Below are positions 1 to 8,627 of a stretch of DNA of 64,000 nt, piece by piece; within the stretch, counting starts at the first letter, position 1; every line of letters starts with the position of its first letter. Origin of the DNA: Kribbella steppae (GTDB lineage: Bacteria > Actinomycetota > Actinomycetes > Propionibacteriales > Kribbellaceae); NCBI RefSeq assembly GCF_004342025.1, contig NZ_SLWN01000008.1, positions 357,569 through 421,568 of the forward strand. Reading direction: 5' to 3'. The notes under the pieces are model-generated. The model saw nothing but the letters and a program-made list of their open reading frames with translations, did no database searches and was not told the origin of the DNA. A program made the position numbers and the translations under genes.

Positions 1-363
1 GGCGCCCAGCCCCTGGATCAGCCGGAACGCGATCAGCGCCGGCATGCTCCAGGCGAACCCGCACAGCACCGAGCCGAGCACGAACAGGCCGACACCGAGC
101 AGCATGATCGGCTTGCGGCCGCGCAGGTCGGCGAGCTTGCCGTAGATCGGCACCGAGACGGCCTGGGCGAGCAGGTAGATCGAGAACAGCCAGGGGAACT
201 GGGTGAAGCCGCCGAGATCGTCGACAACGGAGGGTACGGCGGTGGCGAGGATGGTCGCGTCGATGGCGACCAACCCGATGCTCAGCATCACCGCGAGCAG
301 GATCGGCCCGCGCTCCGACCGAAGCCCCACCCCCGCTGCTCGGTCGATCCCCTCAGTAGTCAT
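1..363 (-). CDS. MFS drug/proton antiporter, N-terminal part (cut by window edge)
   Basis: The 121 visible codons read leftward from an ATG at 361-363 and run off the window. The protein has a short basic N-tail, a first membrane helix (residues about 20-40, ending IDATILATAVP), then further helices. The loop GKLADLRGRKPIMLLG at about 75-90 is the MFS signature between helices 2 and 3. The IDxTILxxAxP pattern in helix 1 is typical of the 14-helix DHA2 (EmrB/QacA) family, so proton-driven export of hydrophobic drugs is the likely role. The substrate cannot be read. It is divergent from the NACHT gene, with about 195 bases between the starts. The rest of the gene lies outside, so integrity is unknown. 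Confidence 0.88.
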   Translation of the reverse strand, partial: MTTEGIDRAAGVGLRSERGPILLAVMLSIGLVAIDATILATAVPSVVDDLGGFTQFPWLFSIYLLAQAVSVPIYGKLADLRGRKPIMLLGVGLFVLGSVLCGFAWSMPALIAFRLIQGLGA

Positions 364-558
364 CGCATCAAGCAACTTACGTCATGAGCAAACGATTCCC
401 GAGCCCCTGACCGCCAAGTGGACCGCCGCCGGGTCGAGGGCGGGATTGCCATGCCCGAGACAGCTTCTGGGGTGCTGGGACAGGAAATGACCTGTGCCCG
501 CCCACCGCTTCCTGTCCCATGTCCCGATAGCCGGCGCGGCGCGCGGAGGGTGGGCACG

Positions 559-2847
559 GTGGGCCTGGTGACCGTTACGCTCCGTTTGGTGAGGATGCGG
601 GACGGTGTGGTGCGGGCTGTCGTGCTCGTGGTGACCGTGTCGCTGACCCTGGTGCTGCTGCCGATCGCGATCAACGTCGGCACCGGCGGCACCGCCCCCG
701 GCTTCCTCGCCCCGTACGCCGACTGGACCTGGCCACTCATCGGCGCGCTCTGGGTGATCGCGATCGTCACCGCGCTGATCGAGTTCCGCAGCCGCCGCCT
801 GCCGACTGTCTCCGGCCGCTCCGCCGACCAGCCCCGCAACCGCCCGAACGCCCTGGCCCGCGTCGACCGCTACCTCTCCCAACGAGTAGCAGGCTCACTC
901 GCCTCCCGCACCCGCATCGCACTAGCCGTCGACGAACGCCCCGAAGCAGTCGTCCGCCCGTACGACCTGCTGGTCCAGCCACTCGACAGCACACCCCAGC
1001 AGGTCCCCGACGACCAAGACATCGCCACAGTCTTCGACCAGCTCCAGGACTCCATGCTGATCCTGGGCGCACCAGGAGCCGGCAAGACGACACTGCTCCT
1101 CGACCTGGCCGGCACTCTCTCCGAGCAGGCCCACGCGGACGAGAACAAGCCGATCCCGGTGCTGATCGACCTGGCCGGCTGGTCGGCCCACCCGTCCCGC
1201 AGCAACGACGACGACCCACTCGACAGCCCGTACCTCGCCGGCTTCGTCCGCTGGCTCTTCATCGAGCTCAACACCAGGTACGGCATCCCGCCCGCAGTGG
1301 GCCGCACCTGGTTGCGCCGCGGCCGACTGGCGCTCCTGCTCGACGGCCTCGACGAGATCGCCAAGCCACACCGCGACAAGCTTGCACCCGTGCTGGAAGA
1401 GCTCCGCCGCCGCTACCTCGTCGGCAAGATCGCAGTGACCTGCCGGACCCAGGACTACAAGCTCCTGCCCAACCAGCTCAGCCTGTACGGCGCTGTGCAC
1501 ATCAGACCACTCACCAGGCAACAGGTCCTCGACTACTTCGAAGCCGTAGGATCCGAACTGGACGGCGCCCGTGCCGCCATCGAGCAGGACGACGAGGTCT
1601 GGGACCTGGTCAACTCGCCACTCATGCTCAACGTGATGATCCTCGCCTACCAGGGCCGCGCCCCGGAGGAGGTCGTCGCAGGCGGTGTCGCCGACCTGCG
1701 CCGCGAACTGTTCGACACCTACATCTCCGAAGTCCTGTCCCGCGACCGCTTGTCCAGCCGTCAGTACGACTCCCGCACTGCCGTCCGTTCCCTGTGGTGC
1801 CTGGCCTGGTGGACCCGTCAGCGCGCCGGCGACCGCACCGCCGTACCAAGGTGGCTCATCCCCAACGGCTGGCACGGACTCTCGGTGCCAGAGGTGCACT
1901 ACCTCGCACACGCGGTCTGCCTCCCCGCACTGTTCGCCGGGCTCGCTGCTGGGGCGACACTCGCTGCAGTCGCGCAGTACGGCGTACTGGCCGGGCTGGC
2001 CGTGGCCGGGTCAGCACTGCTGCTGGTGCACCTGCGGCCGCGCCCGTGGCAGGTGCTCACCACAGACGGCTCCAAGCCACAGTGGGCGCCGTTGCTGGCT
2101 CTCACCTTCGTCGCAGGTACGGCGACCACCCTCGTTCTGGTCGTCGCCGGTATGGGCCTGGTCGAGCTCCTACCGATCGGGCTGGCGTTGACCATCGAGG
2201 CACTGGCGATCGGAGCGACGTACGCGATCGAACTGATCGTGTCCCACGACAACCGGCGCCGGTTGCTGCTCGCGGTCCGGCTGACCGTGGTCATCGTGGG
2301 CGGCTGGCTCGCCCTCAGCCTCGGCAACGCGCCCGGCAGCTTCGCGACCGGGCTCGCCGTCGGCCTGATGGTTGCCCAGGGCATCAGAATGGTGAAGTCG
2401 CTGCCGACCGACCACCTGGTCCTCCCCAGCACCGGGAACGGTTGGCGGATGGATCCGTGGGTGATCGGCGGCGCGCTGGTCGGCATCCTGCTGGCGACCG
2501 CACTCGGCGCCGACCTGGCGTCGCCGGAGCTGGAAGCCGTCGCCGGCGTACTGGTCGGAGTCGTCGCAGCCAAGGCCTGGCGCCGCCGTCCGCCGGTGTT
2601 CGCCGGGCCGCTCTCCCGCCTCCTGCACGACTTCCTGCTCCGCTGGACCGGCTACCTCCCGTGGCGCCGCCGCGCGTTCCTCCGGTACGCCGCCGACCGC
2701 TACGTGCTGGCGCGCACGGGCCGTGGTGAGTACTCCTTCATCCACCTGCTCGTCCGCGACCACCTGGCCGAGTGCGCACCCAACCACCTGGCCACCAAGG
2801 TCGACCGCCGCATCACCGAGCGCACGAGATCCCGAGTCCCTTCCTGA
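559..2847 (+). CDS. membrane-anchored NACHT-domain NTPase
   Basis: The 762-residue protein has two N-terminal membrane helices (about 16-36 and 57-75). A NACHT module follows, with Walker A GAPGAGKTT near 170-178 and Walker B LALLLDGLDEIAKPH near 257-271. The C-terminal half is rich in hydrophobic helices (about 450-668, perhaps seven or eight). It ends in a soluble tail with the motif EYSFIHLLVRDHLAE, which recurs at the end of actinobacterial NACHT proteins. I chose GTG 559 because GGAGGG lies 8 bases upstream; the frame is open from 418 and an ATG at 595 is an alternative. NACHT proteins are STAND NTPases used as regulated switches, and some bacterial ones act in phage defence. The trigger and effector here are unknown. 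It is monocistronic and no defence genes adjoin it. Confidence 0.85.
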   Translation: MGLVTVTLRLVRMRDGVVRAVVLVVTVSLTLVLLPIAINVGTGGTAPGFLAPYADWTWPLIGALWVIAIVTALIEFRSRRLPTVSGRSADQPRNRPNALARVDRYLSQRVAGSLASRTRIALAVDERPEAVVRPYDLLVQPLDSTPQQVPDDQDIATVFDQLQDSMLILGAPGAGKTTLLLDLAGTLSEQAHADENKPIPVLIDLAGWSAHPSRSNDDDPLDSPYLAGFVRWLFIELNTRYGIPPAVGRTWLRRGRLALLLDGLDEIAKPHRDKLAPVLEELRRRYLVGKIAVTCRTQDYKLLPNQLSLYGAVHIRPLTRQQVLDYFEAVGSELDGARAAIEQDDEVWDLVNSPLMLNVMILAYQGRAPEEVVAGGVADLRRELFDTYISEVLSRDRLSSRQYDSRTAVRSLWCLAWWTRQRAGDRTAVPRWLIPNGWHGLSVPEVHYLAHAVCLPALFAGLAAGATLAAVAQYGVLAGLAVAGSALLLVHLRPRPWQVLTTDGSKPQWAPLLALTFVAGTATTLVLVVAGMGLVELLPIGLALTIEALAIGATYAIELIVSHDNRRRLLLAVRLTVVIVGGWLALSLGNAPGSFATGLAVGLMVAQGIRMVKSLPTDHLVLPSTGNGWRMDPWVIGGALVGILLATALGADLASPELEAVAGVLVGVVAAKAWRRRPPVFAGPLSRLLHDFLLRWTGYLPWRRRAFLRYAADRYVLARTGRGEYSFIHLLVRDHLAECAPNHLATKVDRRITERTRSRVPS

Positions 2848-2853
2848 CCAGGC

Positions 2854-3082
2854 CGCATAGGTGCGAGTGAACGGACCTTGAGCCGGCTCTGCCGGGCAGA
2901 CCTAGGCATGACCTTTCCACAGTGGCGCACGCAATTGCGGCTGCACACAGCGCTCAGGTTGCTGGCCGGTGGCGACTCCGTGACTCGCGTCGCTCACCAG
3001 TGCGGCTGGGGCGTCGACCAGTGCGTTCATCGACACGTTCCGCCGCGCCTTCGGTCACACCCCTGGGTCACGCAGCGCCTGA
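2854..3082 (+). pseudogene. AraC-family HTH domain remnant, frameshifted
   Basis: Only the C-terminal DNA-binding part of an AraC regulator remains. One frame gives SERTLSRLCRADLGMTFPQW and continues to VTRVAHQCGW near 3009. After that, one extra G in the run at about 3006-3011 shifts the frame. Reading on in the next frame gives ASTSAFIDTFRRAFGHTPGS, the normal second helix-turn-helix, then a stop at 3080-3082. No sensor domain or start codon precedes it, so this is a 5'-truncated and frameshifted relic. Its tail overlaps the 3' end of the convergent TetR gene by about 15 bases. Confidence 0.8.
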
Positions 3083-3682
3083 TCGAGGCAATGCCTGATC
3101 GAGGATGTGGCTCCACTGCCGCACGATCCCGCGCCGGCGAGCACTGTCATCCGTGAGCAGGTCAGCCAGGCCCAACCCGCGTGCCATGTCCAGCACGCCC
3201 TGCACGGTCTCCCGCACCCCAGGAGTCCGCTCACTCACCTCAAGCACTTCCAGCAGAGCCCTGTGGGCCTGACGCCCGACGTGCGACTCCAGCCGGACGA
3301 TCTGCTTCCGCAGCGCCTCCTCTGTCGACGCAGCCACCCACAGATGCAGTGCGGCGCGGAAGAGCGGTCCGGTGTAGACATCCGCGAGCATCCCCACGAT
3401 CGCCTCGGTCCGCCCCGGCCCACTGGGCAGTGCGGCGGCCTGGGCTCTGATCTCCGCCAGCCGGACCTCGGTCATGTACTCGACCGCCGCAGCGAACAGG
3501 TCCGCCCGCGTCGGGAAGTGGTGCTGTGCGGCACCCCGCGAAACCCCAGCCCGGGCCGCGACGACCGACACCGTCGTCCCGGCGTACCCGACCTCGGCCA
3601 GCGACTCGACCGCCGCCTCGAGCAGCCGCTGCCGGGTGGCCCGGCTGCGGTCCTGCTGGGGTTCCTTGAGGGCCTCAGTCAC
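3068..3682 (-). CDS. TetR-family transcriptional regulator of the acyl-CoA operon
   Basis: This 204-residue regulator has a TetR DNA-binding domain at about 12-60. The recognition helix region reads GVSRGAAQHHFPTRADLF and is preceded by TTVSVVAARAG. The remainder is a helical ligand-binding domain. I chose GTG 3682, with GAGG about 6 bases upstream, because it overlaps the end of the upstream ligase gene by only 8 bases; GTG 3709 is possible. It is the last gene of a leftward operon of acyl-CoA enzymes. TetR proteins in such a position usually sense an acyl-CoA or free acid and repress the operon. A palindrome at 5293-5304 is a candidate operator. The ligand is not known. Confidence 0.85.
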   Translation of the reverse strand: MTEALKEPQQDRSRATRQRLLEAAVESLAEVGYAGTTVSVVAARAGVSRGAAQHHFPTRADLFAAAVEYMTEVRLAEIRAQAAALPSGPGRTEAIVGMLADVYTGPLFRAALHLWVAASTEEALRKQIVRLESHVGRQAHRALLEVLEVSERTPGVRETVQGVLDMARGLGLADLLTDDSARRRGIVRQWSHILDQALPRSGAA

Positions 3683-5231
3683 GGGCGGCCTCGCGGGCTC
3701 TGAGCTCACGCCGCAGGATCTTGCCCGAGGCCGCCTTCGGCACCGCCTCGATGAACTCCACCTGCCGGATCTTCTTGTACGGCGCCACCCGCGCGGACAC
3801 GTACTCGATCACGTCGGCCTCGGTCAGCTCCACGCCCGGCATCGGTACGACGAACGCCTTCGGCACCTCGTTGCCGTCGGCCTGCACCCCGATCACCGCA
3901 GCGTCCGCGATCCGCTCGTCGGTGAGCAGTACCGCCTCCAGCTCGGCCGGCGGCACCTGGTAGCCGTGGTACTTGATCAGTTCTTTCACCCGGTCGATGA
4001 CGTACAAGTACCCGCGGTCGTCCATCCGGCCGATGTCGCCGGTGTGCAACCAGCCGTCCCGGTCGATGGTCGCGTCGGTCTCGGCCTGCCGGCCGAGGTA
4101 TCCCTTCATCACCTGCGGCCCGCGGATCCAGATCTCGCCCTCCGCCGCATCGTTGCCATCAGCACCGACCAGCCGCATCTCGGTGGACGGGAAGAGCTTG
4201 CCCACGGCACCGGGCGGTGGCTCCTCGTCGTCCTGCGGCACCGAGTGCGTACCCGGCGACAACTCGGTCATCCCGTAGGCCTGCAGCACCGCATGCAACC
4301 CGAGCCGCTTCGCGCACGCCTCGGCCAGCTCGCCGTCGAGCGGCGCCGCGGCGGACATCACGTACTTCAGCGCCGACAGGTCCACCCCATCCACCGCCGG
4401 GTGCTTCGCCAGCGCCAGCACGATCGGCGGCGCGACGAACGCCCGGGTGATCCGCTGCTGGTCGAGCGTGGTCAGGAACTGCTCCAGGTCGAACTTCGGC
4501 AGTACGACGACCGTCGCGCCGAGCCGGAGCGGCAGGTTCATCAGCACGGTCAGCCCGTAGATGTGGAAGAACGGCAGGATCGCGATGATTCGTTCGTTCT
4601 CGCCGAGTTTGATCATCACCTCGCCCTGCGCGATATTCGTCGCGATGTTCCGGTGCGTCAGCATCACGCCCTTGGCCGCGCCCGTCGTACCGCTCGAATA
4701 CGGAAGTACGGCGACGTCCTCGGCCGGATTGATCGTCACTTCCGGCTCGGGGCCGGTCGACGCGACCAGTTCCATCACCGAGCGGTACCCCTCGGCCTGG
4801 TCGCAGACGAAGATCTCGGTGACGTCGGTGCCTTCCACGGCTGCGGTCGCCACCGGCAGGAACAGCGAGATCGTCACCAGCAGCTTCGCCTTGGAGTCGA
4901 CCAGTTGCTTGTGCAGTTCGCCCGCGGTGTACAGCGCGTTCACCGTCGTCACGGTCGCGCCCGCGCGGGTGGCGCCGTAGAAGACGACCGGGTAGAGGAT
5001 CGTGTTCGGGCTGTAGAGCGCGATCGTGTCGCCGTGCCGGATGCCGAGCTCGGCGAACCCGGCCGCGACCCGGCGGCTCATCCCGTCCAGCTGGGCGTAG
5101 GTGATCTCCCGGCCGCTCACCCCGTCCACGAGGGCCGGCCGGTCGCCGTACTCCTGGGCCCGGCCGAGGACTGCGTCATGGATGGGGACGTCGAGGATCT
5201 CGACGGGCGGGAACTCGCTGGTGATGATCAT
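3675..5231 (-). CDS. AMP-dependent acyl-CoA ligase (4-coumarate-CoA ligase-like)
   Basis: At 518 residues this is a full-length ANL-superfamily enzyme. The ATP-binding P-loop SSGTTGAAKG is at about 179-188, YGMTELSPGT follows mid-protein, and GWLHTGDIGRMDDRGYLYVI marks the hinge. The C-terminal PKAASGKILRREL carries the catalytic lysine near 504. It activates a carboxylic acid as acyl-AMP and transfers it to CoA. Placed below two acyl-CoA dehydrogenases and an acyl-CoA carboxylase, it probably feeds the pathway with a branched or terpenoid acid; that is inference. The start has AAGGA 10 bases upstream. The end overlaps the TetR gene, so the two are co-transcribed. Confidence 0.93.
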   Translation of the reverse strand: MIITSEFPPVEILDVPIHDAVLGRAQEYGDRPALVDGVSGREITYAQLDGMSRRVAAGFAELGIRHGDTIALYSPNTILYPVVFYGATRAGATVTTVNALYTAGELHKQLVDSKAKLLVTISLFLPVATAAVEGTDVTEIFVCDQAEGYRSVMELVASTGPEPEVTINPAEDVAVLPYSSGTTGAAKGVMLTHRNIATNIAQGEVMIKLGENERIIAILPFFHIYGLTVLMNLPLRLGATVVVLPKFDLEQFLTTLDQQRITRAFVAPPIVLALAKHPAVDGVDLSALKYVMSAAAPLDGELAEACAKRLGLHAVLQAYGMTELSPGTHSVPQDDEEPPPGAVGKLFPSTEMRLVGADGNDAAEGEIWIRGPQVMKGYLGRQAETDATIDRDGWLHTGDIGRMDDRGYLYVIDRVKELIKYHGYQVPPAELEAVLLTDERIADAAVIGVQADGNEVPKAFVVPMPGVELTEADVIEYVSARVAPYKKIRQVEFIEAVPKAASGKILRRELRAREAARD

Positions 5232-5292
5232 CTGGCGCCAATCCTTTCGGCACTGTCTGTCTGCACGATCGCTTGGTGCACGAACTCTGACC

Positions 5293-5304
5293 TACCGAGC
5301 GGTA
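5293..5304. promoter_or_regulatory. candidate TetR operator upstream of the acyl-CoA ligase
   Basis: The 12-base inverted repeat TACCGAGCGGTA lies in the 85-base gap between the acyl-CoA dehydrogenase and ligase genes. It sits about 60 bases before the ligase start. Its form fits operators of TetR repressors in actinobacterial acyl-CoA pathways. Binding by the TetR encoded in this operon is inferred from position only. Confidence 0.4.
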
Positions 5305-5316
5305 ATCCGGAAGATC

Positions 5317-6474
5317 TCAGTACGACTTGGGCAGCCCGAGGCTGTGCTGCGCGACGAAGTTCAGGATCATCTCCCGGCTCACCGGCGCGATCCGGGTGGC
5401 CCGGGCCGCCGCGATCAGCGAGGCGACGCCGTACTCCGTCGTCATGCCGTTGCCGCCGAGTGACTGGACCGCCTGGTCGGTGGCCCGGACCGCGACCTCG
5501 CCGGCCGCGTACTTTGCCATGTTCGCCGCCTCACCTGCGCCGAGGTCGTCGCCGGCGTCGTACAGGGCGGCGGCCTTCTGCAGCATCAGCCGGGCCAGTT
5601 CGAGCTCGATCTTGATCTGCGCGAGCGGATGCGCGATCCCCTGATGGGCGCCGATCGGGCCCTTCCACACCTGCCGGTCCTTGACGTACGCGGTCGCCTT
5701 GCCGAGCGCGTGCCGCGCGATCCCGATCGCGAACGCGGACGCCATGATCCGCTCGGGGTTGAGCCCGGCGAACAGCTGCATCAACGCCGCGTCCTCGGAG
5801 CCGACCAGTGCCTCGCGCGGCAGCCGGACGTCGTCGAGGAACAGCGCGAACTGCTTGTCCGGGCTGATCAGGTCCATCTCGATCTGGTTGAACTCCACCC
5901 CGGGCGCGTCCACCGGCACGACGAACAGGGCCGGCTTCAGCTTCCCGGTCCGCGCGTCCTCGGTGCGGCCGACGACCAGGATGGCCTTCGCGACATCGAG
6001 TCCGGAGATGAAGACCTTGCGCCCGGTCAGCGACCAGCCGTCCTCGGTACGACGTGCGGTCGTGGTGATCTCGTGGGAGTTCGAGCCGGCGTCGGGCTCG
6101 GTGATCGCGAAGGCCATGATCGTCGTACCGTCGGCCAGTCCGGGCAGCCACTGCTGCTTCTGGTCGTCGGTGCCGAACCGGTCGATCACCGTGCCGCAGA
6201 TCGACGGCGACACGACCAGCATCAGCAGTGGGCAGCCCGCGGCGCCGAGCTCCTCGAGCACGATCGACAGGTCGGCCATGCCGCCGCCTCCGCCGCCGTA
6301 CTGCTCCGGCAGGTTGACGCCGAGGTACCCGAGCTTGCCGGCCTCCAGCCACAGCTCGGTGGTGTGCCCACCGGTCCGCGCCTGGTGGTTGAACCACTCG
6401 TAGCCGTACTTCTTACCTAGCTCCCCGACTGCTTTCCGCAGCGCTTGCCGTTCCTCGGATTCGATGAAATTCAT
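5317..6474 (-). CDS. acyl-CoA dehydrogenase
   Basis: This 385-residue flavoenzyme has the usual N-terminal helical domain with the glycine run EQYGGGGGGMADLSIVLEELG. The beta domain carries AFAITEPDAGSNS, a signature of the family. The C-terminal helical domain contains QSLGGNGMTTEYGVASLIAAAR, where the flavin-binding end segment is expected. It should oxidise an acyl-CoA to the 2,3-enoyl-CoA, passing electrons to ETF. Its ATG overlaps the stop of the biotin carboxylase gene (ATGA), so translation is probably coupled. A citronellyl-CoA or isovaleryl-CoA type role is plausible from context, but the sequence alone does not set the substrate. Confidence 0.93.
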   Translation of the reverse strand: MNFIESEERQALRKAVGELGKKYGYEWFNHQARTGGHTTELWLEAGKLGYLGVNLPEQYGGGGGGMADLSIVLEELGAAGCPLLMLVVSPSICGTVIDRFGTDDQKQQWLPGLADGTTIMAFAITEPDAGSNSHEITTTARRTEDGWSLTGRKVFISGLDVAKAILVVGRTEDARTGKLKPALFVVPVDAPGVEFNQIEMDLISPDKQFALFLDDVRLPREALVGSEDAALMQLFAGLNPERIMASAFAIGIARHALGKATAYVKDRQVWKGPIGAHQGIAHPLAQIKIELELARLMLQKAAALYDAGDDLGAGEAANMAKYAAGEVAVRATDQAVQSLGGNGMTTEYGVASLIAAARATRIAPVSREMILNFVAQHSLGLPKSY

Positions 6475-8456
6475 GCATCCTCCTCGACCACGGCCAGTAC
6501 GGCGCCGACCTCGACCTGTTGACCTGCCTCGACTGTGAGTTCGCCGACCACCCCGTCGGCCGGAGCGGAGATGGTGTGTTCCATCTTCATCGCTTCCAGC
6601 CAGAGCAGCGGCTGCCCCTGTTTGACCTCGTCACCCACCTGTACGCCGACCCGGGTCACAACGCCAGGCATCGGCGCGAGCAAAGACCCCGCCGACACCT
6701 GCTGCGACGGATCCGTGAACCGCTCCACCGGCGTCAATGCCACCGACCCGAGCGACGAGTCCACACACACCAACCCGTCGTACGCCGCCACCTCGAACGT
6801 CCGCCGTACGCCGTCAACCTCCAGCACCACCCGCTCCGGGAGGTGGGAGACGAGCTGAACGTTGTCCTCGACAACCAGCCCGTCACGGGTCAGCCGGTAG
6901 GCCACCTCATGCGTGGTCTCACCCACCCGATAGCTCTTCCGCTGCGGCTGCGAAGGCACATTCCGCCAACCGCTCGGCACCCGCACACCACGCACCCGCC
7001 CAGCAGCATCCGCCAACGCCGCCGCCAACGCCGACACCTGGCCGACCGCAGGATCGACTGGCACGCCGATCCCGTGCCGCTCGAAGAACCCGGTGTCGGT
7101 GTCCCCGGCAAGGAACGCCGGATGTCGCAGGATCCAGCCGAGCAGGTCGCGGTTGGTTCCCACCCCATGGATCGTTGCCCGAGCCAACTCGGCGGCCAGC
7201 CGCCTCGCTGCCGCGGTCCGCTCAGGTGACCACACGATCACCTTGGCCAGCATCGCGTCGTAGTACGGCGACACCTCCGACCCATCCACCACCCCAGAGT
7301 CAACCCGCACCCGAGTCGGGCCGCTTTCCGGAAGATTGTGGTCGCTGGGTGCAACTTTTCTTCCGAAGACTCGGTCTACCCCGACTCCGAAGCGGTGTAG
7401 GCGACCGGTTTGGGGTTGCCAGTCGTTCGTCGGGTCCTCGGCGTACAGGCGGACCTCGATCGCGTGGCCGACCGTGGGCGGGGGCTCAGCCGGTAGCCGG
7501 GCCCCAGCCGCGACCGCCAACTGCAACTCCACCAGGTCGAGGCCCGTGGTCTCCTCGGTGACCGGGTGCTCGACCTGGAGGCGGGTGTTCATCTCGAGGA
7601 AGTAGAACGACCCTGCCTCATCAGCAAGGAACTCGACCGTGCCGGCGCCCACGTACCCGATCGCGGCGGCCGCCTTGCGCGCGGCGTCGAAGAGCTCGGC
7701 GCGCATGGACGGGATGCGTTCGACCAGTGGTGACGGGGCTTCCTCGACCACCTTCTGGTGGCGGCGCTGGATCGAGCACTCCCGTTCGCCGACCGCCCAG
7801 ATCGTGCCGTGCTGGTCGGCCATGATCTGTACCTCGATGTGCCGGCCGGACGCCAGGTACCGCTCGCAGAACACCGTCCCGTCACCGAACGCCGACAACG
7901 CCTCCGCAGACGCGGCCTCGATCTCGTGCGGCAAGTCCTCCAACCGCGAGACGACCCGCATCCCGCGGCCACCGCCGCCAGCCGACGCCTTCACCAGCAC
8001 GGGCAGATCAGCGGCCGACACCTCCGCCGGGGTCAGCTCGGCGAGCACCGGGACACCCGCCGCGGCCATCAGCTTCTTCGCCTCGATCTTCGAGCCCATC
8101 GACGAGATCGCGTCCACCGGCGGCCCGATCCAGATCAGCCCGGCATCGATCACCGCCTGCGCGAACCCGGCGTTCTCCGACAGGAACCCGTACCCCGGAT
8201 GCACCGCGTCGGCGCCCGCCCTCAACGCCGCCTCGATCACCAACTCACCGCGCAGATAGGTGTCGCCGGGTGCGTTGCCCGGCAGGTGCACAGCTGCATC
8301 GGCCTCGTCGACGTACGGCATCAAGGAGTCAGCCGTTGAGTGCACCGCGACGGTCGACAGGCCGAGGGCACGAGCGGTGCGGAAGACCCGGCGGGCGATC
8401 TCACCGCGGTTGGCCACGAATACCGAGGTGATCACAGCCGACTCCGACGTGGTCAT
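6471..8456 (-). CDS. acyl-CoA carboxylase alpha subunit (biotin carboxylase + biotin carrier)
   Basis: The 661-residue protein starts with FVANRGEIARRVFRTARALG, the biotin carboxylase N-domain. An ATP-grasp domain follows (KASAGGGGRGMR; EFLADEAGSFYFLEMNTRLQ). The C-terminal biotin carrier domain has the attachment motif EAMKMEH, lysine near 624. It carboxylates biotin with ATP and bicarbonate, and the neighbouring beta subunit passes the carboxyl group to an acyl-CoA. The length and single-chain layout match the alpha subunits of methylcrotonyl-, geranyl- or propionyl-CoA carboxylases. The start ATG 8454-8456 and its ribosome site GGGAGG both lie inside a repeated palindromic element. The frame is open further upstream through the repeat, but that part is not protein-like. 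Confidence 0.94.
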   Translation of the reverse strand: MTTSESAVITSVFVANRGEIARRVFRTARALGLSTVAVHSTADSLMPYVDEADAAVHLPGNAPGDTYLRGELVIEAALRAGADAVHPGYGFLSENAGFAQAVIDAGLIWIGPPVDAISSMGSKIEAKKLMAAAGVPVLAELTPAEVSAADLPVLVKASAGGGGRGMRVVSRLEDLPHEIEAASAEALSAFGDGTVFCERYLASGRHIEVQIMADQHGTIWAVGERECSIQRRHQKVVEEAPSPLVERIPSMRAELFDAARKAAAAIGYVGAGTVEFLADEAGSFYFLEMNTRLQVEHPVTEETTGLDLVELQLAVAAGARLPAEPPPTVGHAIEVRLYAEDPTNDWQPQTGRLHRFGVGVDRVFGRKVAPSDHNLPESGPTRVRVDSGVVDGSEVSPYYDAMLAKVIVWSPERTAAARRLAAELARATIHGVGTNRDLLGWILRHPAFLAGDTDTGFFERHGIGVPVDPAVGQVSALAAALADAAGRVRGVRVPSGWRNVPSQPQRKSYRVGETTHEVAYRLTRDGLVVEDNVQLVSHLPERVVLEVDGVRRTFEVAAYDGLVCVDSSLGSVALTPVERFTDPSQQVSAGSLLAPMPGVVTRVGVQVGDEVKQGQPLLWLEAMKMEHTISAPADGVVGELTVEAGQQVEVGAVLAVVEEDA

Positions 8457-8495
8457 GGGGCCTCCCGGCCTGGACTGAGGAGCGGAGGTAGCCCG
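8451..8495. repeat. partial copy A of a palindromic intergenic repeat
   Basis: These bases match the first half of the full repeat at 8495-8585, with changes at the 3' end (agcggaggta instead of agtggaggga). The copy covers the arm with the ribosome site and ATG of the biotin carboxylase gene, read leftward, and the start of the spacer. It directly abuts copy B, giving a tandem arrangement. Confidence 0.85.
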
Positions 8496-8585
8496 GTCAT
8501 GGGGCCTCCCGGCCTGGACTGAGGAGTGGAGGGAGCGCAGCGACTGGAGTGACGAGGGAAGGCCGGGAGCCAAGGCCCCATGACC
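8495..8585. repeat. full copy B of a palindromic intergenic repeat
   Basis: The 91-base element has arms GGTCATGGGGCCTCCCGGCC (8495-8514) and AGGCCGGGAG-ccaa-GGCCCCATGACC (8560-8585). The arms are inverted copies of each other except for a 4-base insertion. The spacer is purine rich (gaggagtggagggagcgcag and onward). Each arm read inward-to-outward carries a Shine-Dalgarno-like GGGAG followed by ATG. It lies between the two carboxylase subunit genes. Confidence 0.9.
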
Positions 8586-8627
8586 CTGCCGGCGCCGGAG
8601 GCCCGGCCAAAAGCACTGTCATTGGCA

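Noticed and set aside
3474..5615. A long plus-strand open frame opposite the TetR and ligase genes
   Set aside because: It spans two real leftward genes and their gap, with low-complexity Arg/His content and no domain.
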